Below, piece by piece: positions 50,611 to 59,134 of a stretch of 64,000 nucleotides of DNA (within the stretch, counting starts at the first letter, position 1; each line of letters opens with the position of its first letter). This DNA is from Micromonospora rhizosphaerae (GTDB lineage: Bacteria > Actinomycetota > Actinomycetes > Mycobacteriales > Micromonosporaceae). Under the pieces are notes generated by a model that was given only the letters and a program-made list of their open reading frames with translations, made no database searches and had not been told where the DNA came from. Location: positions 930,001-994,000 of the forward strand of contig NZ_FMHV01000002.1 in the NCBI RefSeq assembly GCF_900091465.1. Direction: 5' to 3'. The position numbers and the translations under genes were made by a program.

Positions 50611-52635
50611 TCAGCCTCCCAGCTCCGGCGGGCGACCCGCCGACTTGGCCAGCACGTGGTCCAGCCGGGCGTGGACGATGAGCCGCTGGTAGTTGTCGAA
50701 CTTGGGGTTGCACGTGGTGAGGGTCAGCAGCTTCTCGGTCGGCTTCGCGCCCGGCTCCATCGGCACCGGCGCCACCACCTCGACCTGGTTCGGCTTGACG
50801 ATCCGGGTCTTGTAGACCTTGTAGATGAACCACTCGGTCTTGCCTTCGACGACGATGTCGTCGCCGGGGTTCAGCTCGTCCAGCCGCCAGAAGGTGGCCC
50901 GGTTGCGGTGTCCGGCGACGGCGAAGTTGCCCAGCTCGCCCGGCATGGCGCTCTTCGGGTAGTGGCCCGGGGCGTACCGGATGTCGGCCTGGGTGACCCC
51001 CTCGACGACGACCCACTGCTTGTCCAGCTTGGGAATGTAGAGCCCCGCGATCGGCTTGCCGTGCACCGGCGGCGTCGGCTTCGCCGTGGGGCCGGTCGGC
51101 CCGACCGTCGGGTCGCCGGTCGGCCTCCACTCCTGGGCCAGCTGGCTGCTCAGGTCGTCCTGGTGGGCGTTGACGATGGCCGACTTCCCCCAGATCTCGT
51201 AGCCGGCGAAGAGCAGCACCACCAGGCCGAAGGTGATCAGCAGTTCGCCGGTGACCCGGATGCCGGTCCGGAGCCGGGACGCGAGGGAGGGGCGGGTCAG
51301 CTCGGAGTAGACGCTCTTGTAACCCTCGCCGGTCTGCTCGGGCCGCAGCTGCACCACCCGCTCGCCCCGCCTGGGGCGCGGCGGTTCGGCCGGGGGGTCG
51401 GGCTCCCCGTCGCCGGTGTCCCGGACGGGCGGCACCGCACCCATCAGCGCGGTCGAGTCCAGCGCCGGGTTGCCGGCCCGACGACTGGTGACGGCCGGGA
51501 TCACGGCGGTCGCTCCCGGGTCCGCGGGCCGTGCGGTCTCGGTCCCGCCTGCTCCGGGCCGTGCGGGTTCGGCCCCGCCTGCTCCGGGCCGTGCGGGTTC
51601 GGCCCTACCTGCTCCGGGGCGCGCCGGGCCGCCCTCCTCCCGTACTCCGGTCGGAGGTACGCCGGTGGCGCGGCCGTCGACCGGGGCTGCGGCGCGAAGA
51701 GCGGCAGCGCGGCCGTCCGCCGCCGCGGCCGATGCACGGTCGGCCGGGGACGTCGTACTGGAACGGCTCTCCGATCGGGAGGCCACCTTGGGGATGATCG
51801 CGGTCGGCGCCTCGCCGACGGTCGCCGGTCGTACCCCCGGGGTGGTGGGCGCCTCCGTGAGCGGGCGGGCGGGCGGCGTGTCGATGGTCGGGCCCGACGC
51901 CTGGGTCGGCGGCTCCTCGGCCGGGCCGCGCCGGGCGGCACCCGCGCGGTGCTCGGGCTGGTCGGCCGGCGGAGTGGTGACCGTGCGCGGCGCGGGCGGG
52001 TCGGCCGGCGGAGTGGTGACCGCGCGCGGCGCGGGCGGGTCGGCCGGCGGAGTGGTGACCGCGCGTGGCGCGGGCGGGTCGGCCGGCGGGGCGGCGACCG
52101 GGCGCGGGGTGGCCTGGTCGGCCGGCGGGGCGGCGGCTGCCCGGTGGGTGGGCTGGCCCGTGGTGCCGAACCAGTCGGACGCTGCCGGCTGGCCGGACTC
52201 GTGAGCTGACGCGGCCGGCCGGTGCGCGGCGGCCGGCGCCGGCGGTCGGATCTGGGAGCTGCCGGGCCAGGCCGGCGGCGGGGAGCGGAAGGCGTCGCCC
52301 GGGCGGGCGGAGTGCTCACTGGTCCCGCTGGCGGAAGCTCCGGGTGCCGGGCTCGCCGTGGATCGTCCGGGGGCGCCTCCCGGGTCAGGTGTGGTCGGAC
52401 GCGGCGTCGACTCCTCGGCGGGGACGGCGTCCGGCGGGCGGGGCGCCGCGGAGCGCGCCGCGCCGCGGTCCGGCCAGGGCAGGTCGAGCGGGTCGGCTGG
52501 AGCCGTACGCGGCGGCGCGGATCGCCCCGCGTCAGCCGGCGCCGGACGGTCGACCTTGGGGATGAACGCGGTGGGCTCGTCGCTCCGGTCGCGGTGGCGG
52601 CCGTCCCGGCCGTTGGCGCGGTCCTCGGGTGTCAC
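50611..52635 (-). CDS. Class E sortase with long disordered N-terminus
   Basis: 674 residues. The first 440 are Pro/Ala/Thr/Arg-rich and include two sets of tandem repeats; the motif TAFIPKVD near the start recurs as TAIIPKVA and TAVIPAVT. A helix at about 467-490 precedes the sortase domain (about 515-674): FAVAGHRN (His), LLTLTTCNP (C642) and QRLIVHARL (Arg). Class E sortases anchor proteins to the wall by LAxTG-like signals. Usual length is 200-350, so the N-terminal extension is large. GTG start overlaps the DUF881 stop. Confidence 0.92.
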   Translation of the reverse strand: MTPEDRANGRDGRHRDRSDEPTAFIPKVDRPAPADAGRSAPPRTAPADPLDLPWPDRGAARSAAPRPPDAVPAEESTPRPTTPDPGGAPGRSTASPAPGASASGTSEHSARPGDAFRSPPPAWPGSSQIRPPAPAAAHRPAASAHESGQPAASDWFGTTGQPTHRAAAAPPADQATPRPVAAPPADPPAPRAVTTPPADPPAPRAVTTPPADPPAPRTVTTPPADQPEHRAGAARRGPAEEPPTQASGPTIDTPPARPLTEAPTTPGVRPATVGEAPTAIIPKVASRSESRSSTTSPADRASAAAADGRAAALRAAAPVDGRATGVPPTGVREEGGPARPGAGRAEPARPGAGGAEPARPGAGGTETARPADPGATAVIPAVTSRRAGNPALDSTALMGAVPPVRDTGDGEPDPPAEPPRPRRGERVVQLRPEQTGEGYKSVYSELTRPSLASRLRTGIRVTGELLITFGLVVLLFAGYEIWGKSAIVNAHQDDLSSQLAQEWRPTGDPTVGPTGPTAKPTPPVHGKPIAGLYIPKLDKQWVVVEGVTQADIRYAPGHYPKSAMPGELGNFAVAGHRNRATFWRLDELNPGDDIVVEGKTEWFIYKVYKTRIVKPNQVEVVAPVPMEPGAKPTEKLLTLTTCNPKFDNYQRLIVHARLDHVLAKSAGRPPELGG
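51531..51620 (-). repeat. 30-bp tandem repeat in sortase gene
   Basis: Three units of 30 bases with core GCTCCGGGCCGTGCGGGTTC, encoding [20 protein letters not shown] and [10 protein letters not shown]. Confidence 0.9.
51961..52155 (-). repeat. 39-bp tandem repeat in sortase gene
   Basis: Five units of 39 bases, the first three almost identical on the plus strand (start GTCGGCCGGCGGAGTGGTGA) and the last two diverged. They encode a 13-residue unit related to [13 protein letters not shown]. Confidence 0.9.
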
Positions 52636-53438
52636 CGGGGCACCGTCGCGGACCGGAGGGCGGTCGAGTCCTCGAACGCCGGCACCCGCACCGTGGAAAC
52701 GGTCTCCTTGTAGCCGAGCTGATAGTGCTCGACCGCTTCCTTGAACAACCGGACTCCCTCGGAGGCGGCGAGGGCCTGCTGAAGTTCAGCGGGGTCGCCG
52801 ATTGCCACGATCTTGAACGGAGGGGAGTACACCCGGCCGTGCAGCAGCAGGGTGTTACCGACGCAGCGTACCGCGCTGGTGCTGAGCACGCGGACATCCA
52901 TGATTGACATGGCCTCGGCTCCGCCCGCCCAGAGCGCGTTCACGACCGCTTGGACGTCGCCCTGGTGGACGACCAGGTCGTCGTTGCTGGCACCTTTGGG
53001 CAGGGTCTGGTCGGCGCGCCGGGGCGCGTCGTTCAGCTCGATGGTCACCCCGGGCCCGGTGAGCGCGGTGAACCCGGCGGCCTGCCGGCTCGCGGCGGCC
53101 CGGTCCCGCTGGTCCTTGATCGGGCCGTCCGTGTCGGCCAGCGCGGCCGTCTGGCTCTCGACCTCGGCGCGCAGGCGGGCGGCCCGCAGCTCGCTCGCCG
53201 CCACCTGCTCGCGTCGGTCCTCGATCAGCTGGGTGAGCTGAGGCCGGCGGTCCTCGCGGAGCGCTGTGCCGCCGGCGGTGGTCGCGGTGGTGGTGAAGAG
53301 CAGCCCGGCCGCGGCGGCGATCAACGGCACCCCGATCGACCAGCCCGGTCGTCGCTGCCGTGGTCGTCGCGGCAGCAGGCCGGCGACCGCCCGCCGGAGG
53401 ACCTTCTGCCAGGAGGCGGCGCCGGATGTGTACTCCAC
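52632..53438 (-). CDS. DUF881 family protein
   Basis: 268 residues. A basic N-terminus, one membrane helix (about 33-57), a coiled-coil (about 60-105, [20 protein letters not shown]), and the DUF881 domain with [38 protein letters not shown] and [10 protein letters not shown] motifs. DUF881 proteins lie next to division genes in Gram-positives; their role is unknown. GTG start; the stop overlaps the sortase start. Confidence 0.9.
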   Translation of the reverse strand: MEYTSGAASWQKVLRRAVAGLLPRRPRQRRPGWSIGVPLIAAAAGLLFTTTATTAGGTALREDRRPQLTQLIEDRREQVAASELRAARLRAEVESQTAALADTDGPIKDQRDRAAASRQAAGFTALTGPGVTIELNDAPRRADQTLPKGASNDDLVVHQGDVQAVVNALWAGGAEAMSIMDVRVLSTSAVRCVGNTLLLHGRVYSPPFKIVAIGDPAELQQALAASEGVRLFKEAVEHYQLGYKETVSTVRVPAFEDSTALRSATVPR

Positions 53439-53668
53439 CGAGCGTTCCTTCCCCGTCGTCTCGTGCCGGGCCGCGCCGCCGCGGACCCGCCTGCCCGACC
53501 CGAAGAAGTCCGCCCTTTCGGGTCACTCCGTGCACCGGACTGACCCCATTCGTGGCCGGGACGGGCCGTCGGGACTACGCTAGCTGTCGAACATTATTGG
53601 CCATGGACCGTCGCCCCCGCGCCCGGTTGTCAGGCCGGACGAGGTCGTCACCCCCTCTGGAGAGCGTC

Positions 53669-53932
53669 GTGCCCAAGTCTCAGGTCCGCAAGAAGAAGGT
53701 GTACACCCCGCCGACGGACGTGCGTCCGACGGCGACGGCGGCGACGCGCAAGCCTAGCCCCGTCTGGCTGCCGGTCACCGCCGTCGCGCTGATCGTCGCC
53801 GGCATCGGCTGGCTGGTCGTGTACTACCTCTCGGAGCAGGCGTACCCGGTCGCGACGTGGGGTTACTGGAACCTCGCGGTGGGCTTCGGCGCGATGGTCG
53901 CCTCCCTGATCCTGCTCTCCCGCTGGCGCTGA
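53669..53932 (+). CDS. crgA: CrgA, septation inhibitor / divisome protein
   Basis: 87 residues with a basic N-terminus (PKSQVRKKKVYTPP) and two membrane helices (about 30-50 and 63-82), ending LILLSRWR. It is the canonical CrgA, which bridges divisome and elongasome parts in actinobacteria. Start is GTG 53669 with GGAGAG. Its gene is divergent from the DUF881-sortase operon. Confidence 0.97.
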   Translation: MPKSQVRKKKVYTPPTDVRPTATAATRKPSPVWLPVTAVALIVAGIGWLVVYYLSEQAYPVATWGYWNLAVGFGAMVASLILLSRWR

Positions 53933-53946
53933 CCCGCGCGATGTCC

Positions 53947-53970
53947 GGCCCGGCCCCTCGGGGTCGGGCC
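53947..53970 (+). terminator. Terminator hairpin after crgA
   Basis: GGCCCGGCCC pairs with GGGTCGGGCC (one wobble) around a 4-base loop. Confidence 0.75.
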
Positions 53971-54114
53971 GTTCGCCTGTCCGGCGCCGGATGGTCGTCC
54001 CTGCCCGGTTCTCCCGTCGTACGGGGGTGGATGAACCTCACGCCACGACGCCCCTGTCCGGCGCAGCCGGCTCGGCCCACCTAAGGTGTGCGCAGGGCGG
54101 CGCGGCCGATGCGA

Positions 54115-54154
54115 GGTTACTCACGTTACTGCTGGGTAACCTTGCGCGTAGGCT
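54115..54154 (+). promoter_or_regulatory. Promoter with inverted-repeat operator
   Basis: GGTTAC at 54115-54120 and GTAACC at 54136-54141 form an inverted repeat over the -35 region; a TAGGCT -10 sits at 54149-54154, seven bases before an ATG at 54162. The rest of the 357-base gap after crgA has the terminator and no convincing gene. Confidence 0.55.
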
Positions 54155-54161
54155 GCACTGC

Positions 54162-54236
54162 ATGACCGAGCGGAGCGAGGTCATCGACCGGTCGGGTCGG
54201 GGTTGCGGTAGCGACGGAACGGCTACCGCGCGCTGA
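54162..54236 (+). CDS. Possible leaderless upstream ORF
   Basis: 24 codons beginning MTERSEVIDRSG and ending TATAR-stop, placed exactly at the predicted start of transcription. It ends 53 bases before the EtfD-like gene. The first bases form an ATGACC...GGTCAT palindrome. It may be a regulatory leader peptide or simply a repeat; there is no ribosome site. Confidence 0.3.
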   Translation: MTERSEVIDRSGRGCGSDGTATAR

Positions 54237-54289
54237 GCCGGCCCGGTCGCCGAGCCGCTCGACAGGCAGCAGACCGGGAGGCCAACTCG

Positions 54290-56488
54290 ATGGGCAGCGT
54301 CCAGATCGTCACCACGATCCTCGCGGCCGCCATCACCGCGGTCGCGGTGGGGCTTGCGGTACGCGCGGTCATGAAGATGGTGGCAGTCATCCGGCTGGGT
54401 CAACCCGCGCCGGAGCGGTTCACCGACAAGGGCACCCGCACGAAGACGATGCTGGCGGAGACCGCCGGCCACACCCGGATGCTCCGGTGGAGCGTGGTGG
54501 GCGCCGCGCACTGGTTTGTGATGATCGCGTTCATCGTGCTCTCGCTGCTGGTGCTCGAGGCGTACTTCGAGGTGGTCACGCCGGGCGGCGGGCTGCCGAT
54601 CATCGGGCCCACGACGGTCTTCGGCCTGGCCACCGAGCTCATCGGCGTGCTGGGCCTGGTCGGCATCCTGGTGCTGATGGCGATCCGGCTGGGCAACCGG
54701 CCCACCCGGCCCGGCGGCCGCTCCCGGTTCACCGGCTCGACCATGTGGCAGGGCTACTTCGTCGAGTGGGTCGTGCTGCTGGTCCTGATCTTCGGCTTCC
54801 TGATCCGGGGCTTCAAGGTCGCCACCGACCACTTCGAGTACCCGGTCTGGGCCACCCCGGTCAGCCACGCGATCGGCGCCGCGCTGCCGGCCTGGACCGC
54901 CGGCGTCAGCGTCGCCGCGCTGATCAAGATCGTCATCTCGATGACCTGGCTCATCGTGATCTCGCTGAACGTCACCATGGGCGTCGCCTGGCACCGCTTC
55001 CTGGCGTTCCCCAACATCTTCTTCAAGCGCAACCCGGGCCGGGCCGGCTCCGGCCTCGGCGCGCTGCGGCCGATGATGAGCGACGGCAAGCCGCTCGACT
55101 TCGAGGAGGCCGACCCGGAGAAGGACCAGTTCGGCGTCGCCCAGGTCGAGCAGTTCACCTGGAAGGGCCTGCTGGACTTCAGCACCTGCACCGAGTGCGG
55201 CCGCTGCCAGTCGCAGTGCCCGGCCTGGAACACCGGCAAGCCGTTGTCGCCGAAGCTGCTCGTGCTGAGCCTGCGCGACCACGCGTACGCCAAGGCGCCG
55301 TACCTGCTGGCCGGCGGCGGCAAGGACCTGACCGGCGAGGAGAAGGCGACCGCCGCCCAGCTTGCCCACGTGGACGTGCTGGCGCTGGCCGAGGCCGACC
55401 GCCCGCTGATCGGCGGGGCCGAGGAGAACGGCGTCATCGACCCGGACGTGCTCTGGTCCTGCACCACCTGCGGCGCCTGCGTCGAGCAGTGCCCGGTGGA
55501 CATCGAGCACGTCGACCACATCGTCGACATGCGTCGCTACCAGGTGCTGATCGAGTCGAGCTTCCCGTCCGAGGCCGGGGTGATGCTGCGCAACCTGGAG
55601 AACAAGGGCAACCCGTGGGGCGCCCCGCAGAACACCCGCGAGGACTGGACCAAGGGTTTCGGCTTCGAGGTGCCGCGGGTCGGCGAGGTCGAGGACTTCG
55701 AGTACCTGTTCTGGGTCGGCTGCGCGGGCGCGTTCGAGGACCGGGCCAAGAAGACCACCCGGGCGGTCGCCACGCTGCTCCACGAGGCCGGCGTCTCCTT
55801 CGCCATCCTCGGCGAGGGCGAGACCTGCACCGGTGACCCGGCCCGCCGGATCGGCAACGAGTTCGTCTTCCAGATGCTCGCCCAGCAGAACGTCGAGACG
55901 CTGAACGAGGCGTTCGAGGGCCGGGAGAAGAGCAAGCGCAAGATCGTGGCCACCTGCCCGCACTGCTTCAACACTCTGGGCAACGAGTACGGGCAGCTCG
56001 GCGGCGATTTCGAGGTGGTCCACCACACCCAGCTCCTGGCTCACCTGGTGAGCACCGGCAAGCTCACCCCGGTGCAGCCGGTGGACGGCGGCGTCACCTA
56101 TCACGACCCCTGCTACCTCGGCCGGCACAACCGGGTCTTCACCCCGCCGCGCGAGGTCCTCGGGAGTGCTCTCGGTTCCGCCGAGATCACCGAGATGCCC
56201 CGCAACAGCGAGCGCTCCTTCTGCTGCGGTGCCGGCGGCGCCCGGATGTGGATGGAGGAGAAGATCGGCAAGCGGATCAACGTGGAGCGGGTCGAGGAGG
56301 CCATGTCGACCGGGGCGAAGACCATCGCGGTCGGCTGCCCGTTCTGCTCGACGATGCTCAACGACGGGGTGAACGGCAAGGGCGCCGGCGAGCAGGTCGA
56401 GGTCGTCGACGTCGCCAGCGTGCTGCTCCGCTCGGTCAAGCCGACGGACGCCGCCGGCGAGAAGGAGAGCGAGCCCATCGCCGGCTGA
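54290..56488 (+). CDS. Membrane Fe-S oxidoreductase, EtfD/heterodisulfide-reductase-like
   Basis: 732 residues. Four to five membrane helices in the first 240 residues (a NarI-like part), then a double [4Fe-4S] ferredoxin domain with CTECGRCQSQCP (about 302) and CTTCGACVEQCP (about 392), and two CCG domains (GCAGAFEDR..., HCFNTLGNEY, DPCYLGRHN and FCCGAGGARMWMEE, CPFCSTML). It resembles mycobacterial Rv0338c (EtfD), which passes electrons from ETF, and thus acyl-CoA dehydrogenases, to the quinone pool. The substrate partner here is inferred. Ribosome site GGGAGG. Confidence 0.88.
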   Translation: MGSVQIVTTILAAAITAVAVGLAVRAVMKMVAVIRLGQPAPERFTDKGTRTKTMLAETAGHTRMLRWSVVGAAHWFVMIAFIVLSLLVLEAYFEVVTPGGGLPIIGPTTVFGLATELIGVLGLVGILVLMAIRLGNRPTRPGGRSRFTGSTMWQGYFVEWVVLLVLIFGFLIRGFKVATDHFEYPVWATPVSHAIGAALPAWTAGVSVAALIKIVISMTWLIVISLNVTMGVAWHRFLAFPNIFFKRNPGRAGSGLGALRPMMSDGKPLDFEEADPEKDQFGVAQVEQFTWKGLLDFSTCTECGRCQSQCPAWNTGKPLSPKLLVLSLRDHAYAKAPYLLAGGGKDLTGEEKATAAQLAHVDVLALAEADRPLIGGAEENGVIDPDVLWSCTTCGACVEQCPVDIEHVDHIVDMRRYQVLIESSFPSEAGVMLRNLENKGNPWGAPQNTREDWTKGFGFEVPRVGEVEDFEYLFWVGCAGAFEDRAKKTTRAVATLLHEAGVSFAILGEGETCTGDPARRIGNEFVFQMLAQQNVETLNEAFEGREKSKRKIVATCPHCFNTLGNEYGQLGGDFEVVHHTQLLAHLVSTGKLTPVQPVDGGVTYHDPCYLGRHNRVFTPPREVLGSALGSAEITEMPRNSERSFCCGAGGARMWMEEKIGKRINVERVEEAMSTGAKTIAVGCPFCSTMLNDGVNGKGAGEQVEVVDVASVLLRSVKPTDAAGEKESEPIAG

Positions 56489-56512
56489 GGCGTACCCCAG
56501 GACCGCTGGACG

Positions 56513-56552
56513 CACGACGGCGGTGGCACCCACGGGCGCCACCGTCGTCGTG
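56513..56552 (+). terminator. Terminator hairpin
   Basis: CACGACGGCGGTGGC pairs with GCCACCGTCGTCGTG (one mismatch) with a 10-base loop, 25 bases after the Fe-S gene. Confidence 0.85.
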
Positions 56553-56664
56553 TCGTCAGCGGGCGGTGGGGGCGGCCGGGCGGGCACTCGTCCAACCGGC
56601 GGCCCCGTGGAAGAATCGCGCCCGAGGTGAGGCGATCATCGACGGCCCTCTGGTCACCACGCTG

Positions 56665-57969
56665 TTGCCCCTGGCCGGCTTCGTCCTGCTGACCGCCGGC
56701 AACGCGTTCTTCGTCGCGGCCGAGTTCGCGCTGGTCACCGTCGATCGCGCCGAGATCGACCGGCGGGCCGCCGAGGGCGACGGCCGCGCGGCGACGGTAC
56801 GCCGGGCGCTGCGGGAACTCTCCTTCCAGCTCTCCGGCGCGCAGCTCGGCATCACCATCACCGCGCTGCTCACCGGCTACCTGGCCGAACCGGCCCTGGC
56901 CCGGCTCTTCGCCCCGCTGCTGCGCCCGCTCGGAGCGGACCGGCTCAGCCCGCTGTTCGCCCTGGCCCTGGCCACGCTGATCTCGATGCTCTTCGGCGAG
57001 CTGGTGCCGAAGAACGCCGCGCTCGCCCGGGCGATGCCGGCCGCGCTGGCCACCGCCGGGCCGATGCGCGGCTTCTCCCGCGCGTTCGGCTGGCTGATCC
57101 GGGGGCTGAACAACTCGGCGAACCGGCTGGTCCGGCAGCTCGGCATTGAGCCGCAGGAGGAGCTGGCCAGCGCCCGATCGCCGGAGGAGCTGGGGCTGCT
57201 CGCGGCGATCTCGGCCCAGGCCGGCGCGCTGCCACCGGACACCGCGATGCTGCTGCGTCGGACCATCCGTTTCGGCGACAAGCGGGCCGCCGAGGCGATG
57301 ACGCCTCGGGTCGACGTGATCGCGCTGCGGGCCACCGCCACGGTCGCCGAGCTGCTGGACCTCTCCCGGGAGACCGGACGGACCCGGTTCCCGGTCTTCG
57401 AGGAGACCCTCGACCTGGTCACCGGGGTCGCCGGGGTGCCGGACGCGCTCGGCGTGCCGCTGACCCGCCGGGCCTCGACCACCGTCGCCGCGGTCGCCCG
57501 CGAGCCGGTGTACGTCCCGGAGAGCCTGGACCTGGACGGCGTCCTGGCCGCGCTGAAGGCGGCCGACGCCGACCTGGCCATCGTGGTCGACGAGTACGGC
57601 GGGACCGACGGCGTGGTGACCGTGGAGGACCTGGTCGAGGAGTTGGTCGGGGAGATCGCCGACGAGTTCGACCCGGACGCGGTCGACGACCTCGGGCCGG
57701 TCGAGCTGACCGTGCCGGGCGGGGAGCGGACCGTCCTGGTCGACGGCGTGCTGCGCGAGGACGAGCTGGCCGAGCAGACCGGCTTCCGGCTGCCCGAGGG
57801 GCCGTACGAGACGCTCGCCGGCTTCCTGATGGCCCGGCTCGGACACATCCCGGCCGCTGGCGAGACCGTCGAGGAGGGCGGGTACGAGTTCACCGTCGTC
57901 GAGGTCGACCGGCACCGGGTCGAGCAGGTCCGGGTGCTCCGCCCCGAGGAGCCCGCCGACGATGAGTGA
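56665..57969 (+). CDS. CNNM/CBS transporter-like protein (hemolysin C family)
   Basis: About 434 residues. CNNM domain with about three to four helices (about 1-190; FVLLTAGNAFFVAAEFALVTVDRAEI, LSGAQLGITITALLTGYLAEPAL, LFGELVPKN), two CBS domains (about 205-330; MTPRVDVIALRAT, TRFPVFEETLDLVTGVA, IVVDEYGGTDGVVTVEDLVEELVGEI) and a C-terminal CorC/HlyC domain. These act in Mg/Co export. No ATG/GTG with a ribosome site opens the frame: TTG 56665 is used here, while GAGGTGAGG at 56624-56632 directly precedes in-frame ATC codons (56635). Start uncertain. Overlaps the next gene by 8 bases. Confidence 0.88.
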   Translation: MPLAGFVLLTAGNAFFVAAEFALVTVDRAEIDRRAAEGDGRAATVRRALRELSFQLSGAQLGITITALLTGYLAEPALARLFAPLLRPLGADRLSPLFALALATLISMLFGELVPKNAALARAMPAALATAGPMRGFSRAFGWLIRGLNNSANRLVRQLGIEPQEELASARSPEELGLLAAISAQAGALPPDTAMLLRRTIRFGDKRAAEAMTPRVDVIALRATATVAELLDLSRETGRTRFPVFEETLDLVTGVAGVPDALGVPLTRRASTTVAAVAREPVYVPESLDLDGVLAALKAADADLAIVVDEYGGTDGVVTVEDLVEELVGEIADEFDPDAVDDLGPVELTVPGGERTVLVDGVLREDELAEQTGFRLPEGPYETLAGFLMARLGHIPAAGETVEEGGYEFTVVEVDRHRVEQVRVLRPEEPADDE

Positions 57970-58966
57970 GCTGCTGGTCGCCGTCCTGCTGCTGCTCGGC
58001 AACGCCTTCTTCGTGGGGAGCGAGTTCGCGCTGATCGCGTCCCGCCGTACGGTGATCGAACCGCTCACCGCCGGCTCGAAGCCGGCCCGGTGGGCGCTGT
58101 CGGCGATGAACCAGATCCCCCTGATGATCGCCGGGGCGCAGCTCGGCATCACGATCTGCTCGCTGGGGCTGGGCGCGATCGCCGAGCCGGCGCTGGCCCA
58201 CCTGCTGGAGGCGCCGTTCGAAGCGTTCGGCCTGCCGGCCGGGGCGGTGCACCCGGTGGCCTTCGTGATCGCCCTCGGTGTGGTGGTCTTCCTGCACACC
58301 GTGGTCGGCGAGATGGTGCCGAAGAACATCACCCTGGCCGGTCCGGAGCTGTCCGCGCTCTGGCTGGGACCGGCGATGCTGGCCTTCTGCGTGGCCACCA
58401 AGCCGCTGCTGCTGGCCATGCGTTGGGCGGCCCGGCAGGTGCTGCGCTGGTGGCGGATCGAGGCGACCGACGCGGTGAAGACGGTCTTCACCGCGGAGGA
58501 GTTGGCCGGGCTGGTCTCCCAGGCGCGGACCGAGGGACTGCTCGACGCGGAGGAGCACGCCCGGATCACCGGCGCTCTCGCCCTGCACAGCCGGACGGCG
58601 GCCGACGCCCTGCAACCGTGGTCGACGGTGACCACGGTGGCCGAGGACGTCTCGCCCGCGTCACTGGAGGTGCTGGCCACCCGGACCGGCCGGTCCCGCT
58701 TCCCGGTGGTGCAGCGGTCCAACCGGCGGGTGCTCGGTTTCGTGCACGTCAAGGACGTGCTCGGGTACGCCGGCGCGAGCCGCCGCGCTCCCGTCCCCGC
58801 CGAGGTCTACCGGCCGCTGGCGGTCGTCCCGCCGGACCGTACGCTGGCCGACCTGCTGCTGTCGATGCGCCGCGAGCGTCGGCACATGGTCCTGGTGAGC
58901 GACGGCCGCCGACCGCTGGGCGTGGTGACGCTCGATGACGTATTGACAGCGATCGTTGGAAAGTGA
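57962..58966 (+). CDS. Second CNNM/CBS protein
   Basis: 334 residues. CNNM domain (LLLLGNAFFVGSEFALIASR, IAGAQLGITICSLGLGAIAEPAL, EMVPKNITLAGPE) and two CBS domains (about 200-330, ending LGVVTLDDVLTAIVG). It lacks the C-terminal CorC domain of its neighbour. Overlapping starts (ATGAGTGA) and paired occurrence suggest the two form a hetero-oligomeric divalent-cation transporter. Such pairs are common in actinobacteria. Confidence 0.92.
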   Translation: MSELLVAVLLLLGNAFFVGSEFALIASRRTVIEPLTAGSKPARWALSAMNQIPLMIAGAQLGITICSLGLGAIAEPALAHLLEAPFEAFGLPAGAVHPVAFVIALGVVVFLHTVVGEMVPKNITLAGPELSALWLGPAMLAFCVATKPLLLAMRWAARQVLRWWRIEATDAVKTVFTAEELAGLVSQARTEGLLDAEEHARITGALALHSRTAADALQPWSTVTTVAEDVSPASLEVLATRTGRSRFPVVQRSNRRVLGFVHVKDVLGYAGASRRAPVPAEVYRPLAVVPPDRTLADLLLSMRRERRHMVLVSDGRRPLGVVTLDDVLTAIVGK

Positions 58967-58980
58967 ATGAATACCCTTGG

Positions 58981-58998
58981 TGCGCAACCGGTTGCGCA
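58981..58998. promoter_or_regulatory. Perfect 18-base palindrome
   Basis: TGCGCAACCGGTTGCGCA, fully self-complementary without a loop, 14 bases after the CNNM stop and 25 bases before the -35 of the NlpC/P60 promoter. It looks like a binding site of a dimeric regulator rather than a terminator. Confidence 0.6.
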
Positions 58999-59022
58999 AA
59001 TGTGAAAGCCGATTAGGCCACC

Positions 59023-59051
59023 TTGATTCCACTGGCGGCCTTCCCTAATGT
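59023..59051 (+). promoter_or_regulatory. Sigma70-type promoter of first NlpC/P60 gene
   Basis: TTGATT at 59023-59028, 17-base spacer and TAATGT at 59046-59051. Transcription should begin near 59057-59058, at the foot of the following RNA structure. Confidence 0.6.
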
Positions 59052-59056
59052 GGGGC

Positions 59057-59115
59057 ACCGACCGCTGTGGGTCGTCTGCCTCGACCTTCCCTCTCTCGAG
59101 GCGCCCGCGGTCGGT
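59057..59115 (+). ncRNA. Structured 5' leader, two nested stems
   Basis: Outer stem ACCGACCGC (59057-59065) with GCGGTCGGT (59107-59115), perfect; inner stem GCCTCGA (59078-59084) with TCGAGGC (59096-59102), perfect, loop CCTTCCCTCTC. The AAGGAG ribosome site follows five bases after the outer stem. I know no matching riboswitch class. Confidence 0.55.
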
Positions 59116-59134
59116 TGCAAAGGAGTCGGTGCCG

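Noticed and set aside
58967..59134. c-di-AMP riboswitch before the first NlpC/P60 gene
   Set aside because: The conserved ydaO core segments are absent; the leader has a different two-stem fold and the predicted transcript is too short.
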